Shown: in pieces, positions 59,652-64,000 of the stretch
Position numbering within the stretch: position 1 is the first letter of the stretch
Layout: the number at the start of each line of letters is the position of its first letter
DNA from: Cryptomeria japonica
Taxonomy: Eukaryota > Streptophyta > Pinopsida > Cupressales > Cupressaceae
Assembly (NCBI RefSeq): GCF_030272615.1
Contig: NC_081408.1
Span: 61,996,614-62,060,613 of the forward strand
DNA length: 64,000 nt
Reading direction: 5' to 3'
Translations under genes and position numbers: made by a program
The notes under the pieces: generated by a model
Told to the model about the DNA's origin: nothing
What the model saw: only the letters and a program-made list of their open reading frames with translations
The model's database searches: none

Positions 59652-59930
59652 ACTTGATTTTGGCGGATCTATTTCAAATTGTAACTACCCAGTTACAAGG
59701 TTGAGTGAGACTACAACTCTACTAACATCTTGGCAACCTTTGTCATTGATGCCAAAGGGGGAGTAGTAGTATGATAAAATAACCGACAAAAGACTTATCT
59801 GCTCAGGGGGAGCTCTTATATTTTTTGTAACATATTTTTGGAAACATTTTTTTTATTATAGTTTTGGATACACTTTTGAATTTTCTCATGAGTGTTGCCA
59901 TCAATGCCAAAGGGGGAGATTGTTGGCATA
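59652..59930 (+). promoter_or_regulatory. C3 3' untranslated region with three polypurine tracts
   Basis: Tracts GCCAAAGGGGGAG at 59750, CTCAGGGGGAGCTC at 59802 and CCAAAGGGGGAGAT at 59917-59930, the last touching the LTR. The order is the same as in C1 and C2. Confidence 0.82.
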
Positions 59931-60734
59931 TGTACACTCCAATGAGACATTGTAGGTGATTGAAGGTTTTGTCATTGATGGCAACCTTACAATACTATGG
60001 TACTGGCAAAGTTTTACACCGACACTCAGACCACCAACACTAGCAAGATCAGACTCTACACCGGCACTCAGACCACTGGCACCGGCACAGAGAAAGGAAG
60101 CATACCGGCATAGAGGCCAACAGGATTTTTGTTATATTATATTTTGTTTATTATTGTAAAATATTTTGTAAGCCGACTTGATATCATTGTAAAATGAGTC
60201 TTATATAAGAGAGATCAGTGTAGAACATTTTGTAAGTAAGAAGTAAGAAAAGGAAGAAATATAAGACAGACCTATTATGCGAATTATAGGTTAAGGGTTT
60301 ATGTAAGAAGCAAAGCAGCAATAGGTACTGGATCTGGCATTAGAGATGCTATTTTGAAGCAGTACAAGATATTGGATTTTTATAATCCATCATTGTAAGT
60401 CAGTGAGACTTCCCATTGAGCAGTGAGCTCTAGGCAATTGGCCTTCCTGCATGTGTAGGCCCCTCTTGTAGCAGTAATGTTCTCTTATTGGCCAGTAAGT
60501 GAATATTATGGGTGACAAATCCCACTAAGGTTTTTCCCTCACCGGGTTTCCTGATTAAATCATTGTGTTATGGTGTGTTTTTTATGTGGTTGCTTTTAAT
60601 TCTATTTATTGCATTATTTCTTGCATACCGATACACTGTTATAATATGTTCTACATGTTTTAAGTTAAGAAATTCTACAAACCGATTAGATACTGATTCA
60701 CCCCCCCCTCTCAGTATCTATGGGAATCCTAACA
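59931..60734 (+). repeat. C3 3' LTR
   Basis: 804 bp, starts TGTTGGCATATGTAC and ends GGGAATCCTAACA. Carries the family motifs CACCGGCAC (about 60060-60080), TTTTTCCC with GGGTTTCC (about 60533-60550) and the C run near 60700. Confidence 0.92.
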
Positions 60735-61788
60735 TTTTTATGCCAGAAAAATTCTTCCTAGGTCAACACCTCTAAGTATTGTGAAATTAAAAGGTTTTCC
60801 TCCTGAAAATTAGTCTCTTCCATGTCATTCTTAATGACTTTGTTGTGTAGTTTTTCCAATTATTGTTTCAACTGGAGCCTTCTACAAAAATATCTCTAAA
60901 ATGAACTCTATTCCTCTCCTTTAAACGTGACTTGATAAATTGTATCTTCTTAAAAAGCATGAAGGCCTTTTTTCCTTGTCTAACTAGAGCAGAGTTCCAA
61001 CAATATTTAGTTATATCTTAGAGAACATTTGCACACAACCACATCTTTTGAAACTTGAATGAACATATTATTAGTATATAGCATCATGATGTGATAGCAA
61101 GGAAATAGGGTAATCATCCAATCCCAAGAATGGGAGGATATTCACCTAAAAACCAAATGGATAGTCTACTCAATTACCCACCAAAAAGAAATGATCAATT
61201 TCATTACAATGTTTGAAAACCCTTGTCTTTGATTAGTCCAAGTAAAATTTCCATTCTTATGCTTGATTTCTAGTAGTCCATTACATGTGACGATGTTTTG
61301 GAAGTCCCTTTAGACTACCCCATAAAAACTATTACCCCCCCTTTCCTACATTTTGTCAAAGTTGCATTGAAATCAGCCCCAATAACCATGACCATATTGT
61401 AGTAATGTTGAAAATGCATGAAAGATGATGCCATACCTCTCGTTTTATACTTGTACTTGTGGGACCATAAATGTTAAGAACAATAATTTCAACACCAATA
61501 CTGAGGAAGAATTTAACCAGCTGTTAGTGATTATCCTGAAGTAGCATATTTTCTCTCACCATAATAGGGTTCCATAAGAAACCTAGACCACCAGATGCTC
61601 CATCTTCTTCCACAAATAACCCTTTCCAAAACTTCCAACTTATGGGACTCATTTCTGCCTCTACCCTTTTTAATTTTATGAATTGAAGAAGTAACATATC
61701 AAGCCTTGTCTAATCAAAATGTCGTTTGGTTAGACATCTCTTGTCAAAGGTATTGCAACCCTTGACATTCCAAGATAAGTTTTTCATA
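60735..61788 (-). pseudogene. LINE piece 1: endonuclease domain of ORF2
   Basis: ORF2 starts at the ATG at about 61788 (MKNLSWNVKGCNT), typical of plant L1 AP-type endonucleases, followed by DMLLLQFIKL and GGLGFLWNP (about 61600) and IVLNIYGPTS (about 61475). The catalytic-site region is damaged by stops and frameshifts. Nearer 60740 the helix before the RT (EEFFWHK) runs into piece 2 (KSS.LK.GDHN) across C3. Confidence 0.82.
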
Positions 61789-61953
61789 GCTACTTGGGAA
61801 TGGAAAATTCTTCACTATATCTAAGTTTTCTTTAACCTTTTGCACTCCCCATAATTTGTAGCTTCATCTTATTGGTTTTTGGTCCCTTTGATTTCTTTTA
61901 TCCATTATTGACTTTATCCCCGATGGTGTTAGTTTGAGATATAGTTCTTTTAT

Positions 61954-63504
61954 TCAATATGTCTTGAGAGACCAACAACTCATTCTTCTGATAAGGGAAG
62001 TTAAAAAATGAGTATATTGACTTGCTTCATGAACCCTTATTTGTGGAGGCAAGTCCTTAACTAGGGACATATGAATATCTTTAATTGGTTGTGCAAGTTG
62101 ATCCTCCTCCACCATTGTATCCAATCCAACTCCTATTAATATTTCTAGATCAATATAATGGTCCAAAGACTTGAGTGCTGACTCACCCCTATCTTCAATT
62201 TTGGCACAACTTGGATATTCTATCAGCTTGTTATGGAGGTCTTTCTTTTCCATAATTTTGTTGTGGGTTTCCCACATTCTCCTTTCCCCATTCTAGGTTC
62301 ACATGTGATTCTATCTTGGTGATTTTCCTTTCAATTTTTGGATTGGCATCTAGCACCGCTTGGTCTTGGTTTCAAGTTGAAATCAAATCTTCAATAGACC
62401 CCACATGTCTATCATTTTGATGTGTCATTACATTTGGGTTCTCTTTCAAAATCTATTACTGTCATTTCTCAAGTTCTTTTAAGAGGGTAGGGTTATGTTG
62501 TTCATCCTTGTCAAGGGCTAGTTCAAGCTAGGTTCCCATTCACAAATACGATGGTTCCCTTGATTCTTGATTCTCGGTGGTCAAGTTCCTTTCATTAACT
62601 GTGCTCATCCTGGACAATTTGTTAATCAAGAGATCTTTCTCCAACTCTTTTCCTTTTTTTATCTTTCACACAATCTCTAATAGAATGTCCCGATTCCTTG
62701 CAAATCTTGCAATTTTCAGCTATGTTTTCCAATTCAATCTGCTACCTCCAAACACCTTCTTCCAACTATAGTTCAATAGGTTTGGGAAATGGGGGGGAGG
62801 GGTGTGGTTTCCAGTATGTACAATTTCTTGCATATATACTAAAATCCTTCTCCTCTATGGCCTCATCTGCCTTAATGAATCTCCCAATCTCATTCCCTAT
62901 GGTTTTTAGGGTTTCAAGTTCCCAATAATAGAGGCATATGCAAATATAAGTTTCTTCAATAGATTCTTATAAAGAATCAAAATTTGAATTTTGGTCTCTA
63001 ATATAAAAGCCCATTCTTGTCGTTATGAAAGGGCCATTATTCAAAATCCACATTTTTCTCTAACTTTTTCACAGATGACCAAATAAAAGACATTCAACAA
63101 AGTGTTTAAAATAAAATTCTTACCCCATTACTCATCACACCATTTATGGAATCTTGAGATAGTAGGCCAATCTCCTACACATTTCATGAAATAAGCCCTT
63201 TCTCTAAGTATGTTGGTAAAATTCCTCTAATTTGCATTATTTATATGGAGAGAAACTAATTGGTTCTGTGCTATTTGAATACTAACCTAGTCCCCCATGT
63301 TTGGGCTAACTTGACCTTTTGGTTGAATCCACACCTTTCCCTCCAAGTTCTTGAAGCTTATACCCAACCTAGCTGAGATTTTTGCAAAACCCCAACAATT
63401 TTGGGTTTGTCTTGTTTGATCCAAACTAGCACATTGCTTTATAGAAAAAAAAAATGTGTCTCTTGTTTGTCTGATCCTCCCAAGTCCAGCTTGGTGGATG
63501 CCAT
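61954..63504 (-). pseudogene. LINE ORF1 (gag-like RNA-binding protein), broken
   Basis: From a possible ATG at 63504. The middle carries the DUF4283-like part of plant L1 ORF1 (ILNNGPF, about 63040; LKTIGNEIGRFIKADEA, about 62900; YARNC) followed by ENIAENCKICKESGHSIRDC, a CCHC knuckle at about 62715-62660. The C-terminal stretch 62277-61954 is open but not recognised. Frameshifts and stops occur throughout. It would bind LINE RNA. Confidence 0.75.
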
Positions 63505-64000
63505 GTCGAATTAGTGTACCTCTGATTCAACTTACCACCAAGGCCATGAACCACACAACCATGTCTGAAATCTTGAAATCCTATTTGTTTGCCTTGCATT
63601 GCCATTCATTATGTTGTCTTGATATTGTTGGCATTTTTTGGCTTTGTAATTTAAATAATTGTCAATGGAATGTGACATTTTTATTGAAATTTTATTTAAA
63701 TATGACTATGTTAATAATTTGTTTTAAATTATTTTTCAAAAGATAATAGATAAAATGTAAATGGACATAGGATTCTGTTATAGCTTGTTATGTTAGGTGA
63801 TTAGTTTAAGTTATTTAATTAGACAGTCTAATTCTCTAGATTATTTGTATAATCATATAAAAATATGGATCATTGAATAAGGTTGGTGCATATCGCCTTT
63901 TGCCCAAAATACGTACCAATAAAGTATGACCTTTTTTATTACAAGGTCATCTAAATATAATTTTATTAGTATTTTTTAAATTATCTTTCAAACTTGTTTA
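63505..64000. other. LINE 5' end region and AT-rich flank
   Basis: No gene supported. AT-rich, especially 63640-64000. The LINE's 5' end should lie here, but without its 3' end (outside the window) its target-site duplication cannot be found. Confidence 0.5.

Larger units (their letters stand above)
58469..60734 (+). mobile_element. C3: 5'-truncated family C element, plus strand
   Basis: Family C sequence reading on the plus strand, opposite to most elements here. It starts abruptly within ORF2, runs through the ORF2 tail, repeated polypurine tracts and one LTR (59931-60734), and has no 5' LTR, primer site or ORF1. TTTTT flanks both ends (58464-58468 and 60735-60739), and removing the element with one TTTTT restores the LINE frame. 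Internal deletion near 58625 relative to C2. This may be an incomplete-cDNA insertion, though T runs can match by chance. Confidence 0.8.

Noticed and set aside
1-64000. CRISPR array, tRNA, rRNA or bacterial operon
   Set aside because: No regularly spaced direct repeats and no tRNA- or rRNA-like segments; the iMet matches are only short primer sites next to LTRs.

Overview
The window is plant nuclear DNA made almost wholly of transposable elements. I see no host gene, tRNA, rRNA or CRISPR array. The elements are Ty1-copia retrotransposons primed by initiator-Met tRNA, a chromodomain Ty3-gypsy element and a plant L1-type LINE with a C-terminal RNase H. That mix, and the depth of nesting, point to a seed plant with a very large genome. 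A gymnosperm is my best guess, but the sequence does not prove it.

The bottom layer is one LINE on the minus strand. It runs from about 63,504 leftwards and out of the window, and is cut by four insertions. Its pieces are 60735-63504 (ORF1 and endonuclease), 56064-58468 (reverse transcriptase), 47752-48226 (start of RNase H) and 20697-20980 (end of RNase H and tail). About 5.9 kb of LINE is left when the insertions are removed, and the reading frame continues across each junction.

Inserted directly into the LINE are A2 (<1-20691), B (20981-47746, TSD GTGGT), C2 (48227-56058, TSD CTCTT) and the 5'-truncated C3 (58469-60734, plus strand). A second layer sits inside these. A1 (483-8174, TSD AGATG) and Cop1 (11737-18563, TSD CTACT) are in A2. 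Cop2 (21045-27626, TSD GAAAC), the gypsy element Gyp (29220-35480, TSD AAAGG) and C1 (39936-46809) are in B. A solo LTR (49951-51209) is in C2. All but C3 (plus strand) and perhaps the solo LTR read on the minus strand.

Three kinds of element matter. Cop1/Cop2 and B are copia elements with gag, protease, integrase, RT and RNase H, all broken by stops and frameshifts; B looks Sirevirus-like. Gyp is a decayed chromovirus. Families A (A1, A2) and C (C1, C2, C3) are the unusual ones. Their LTRs, primer site and polypurine tract are normal, but the roughly 5-6 kb interior has no protease, integrase or RT. It carries two long ORFs instead: ORF1, a coiled coil followed by four CCHC zinc knuckles, and ORF2, a product of about 1,000 residues or more with a conserved N-terminal globular part that I cannot assign to a known enzyme. 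A and C clearly share this plan by homology, and share LTR-end and polypurine-tract motifs with B, which suggests they are large non-autonomous elements moved by a B-like partner.

Every ORF seen is damaged, so all coding features are given as pseudogenes. Element borders rest on LTR ends, PBS/PPT signals and target-site duplications (TSDs) read by eye. No alignment or database search was run.
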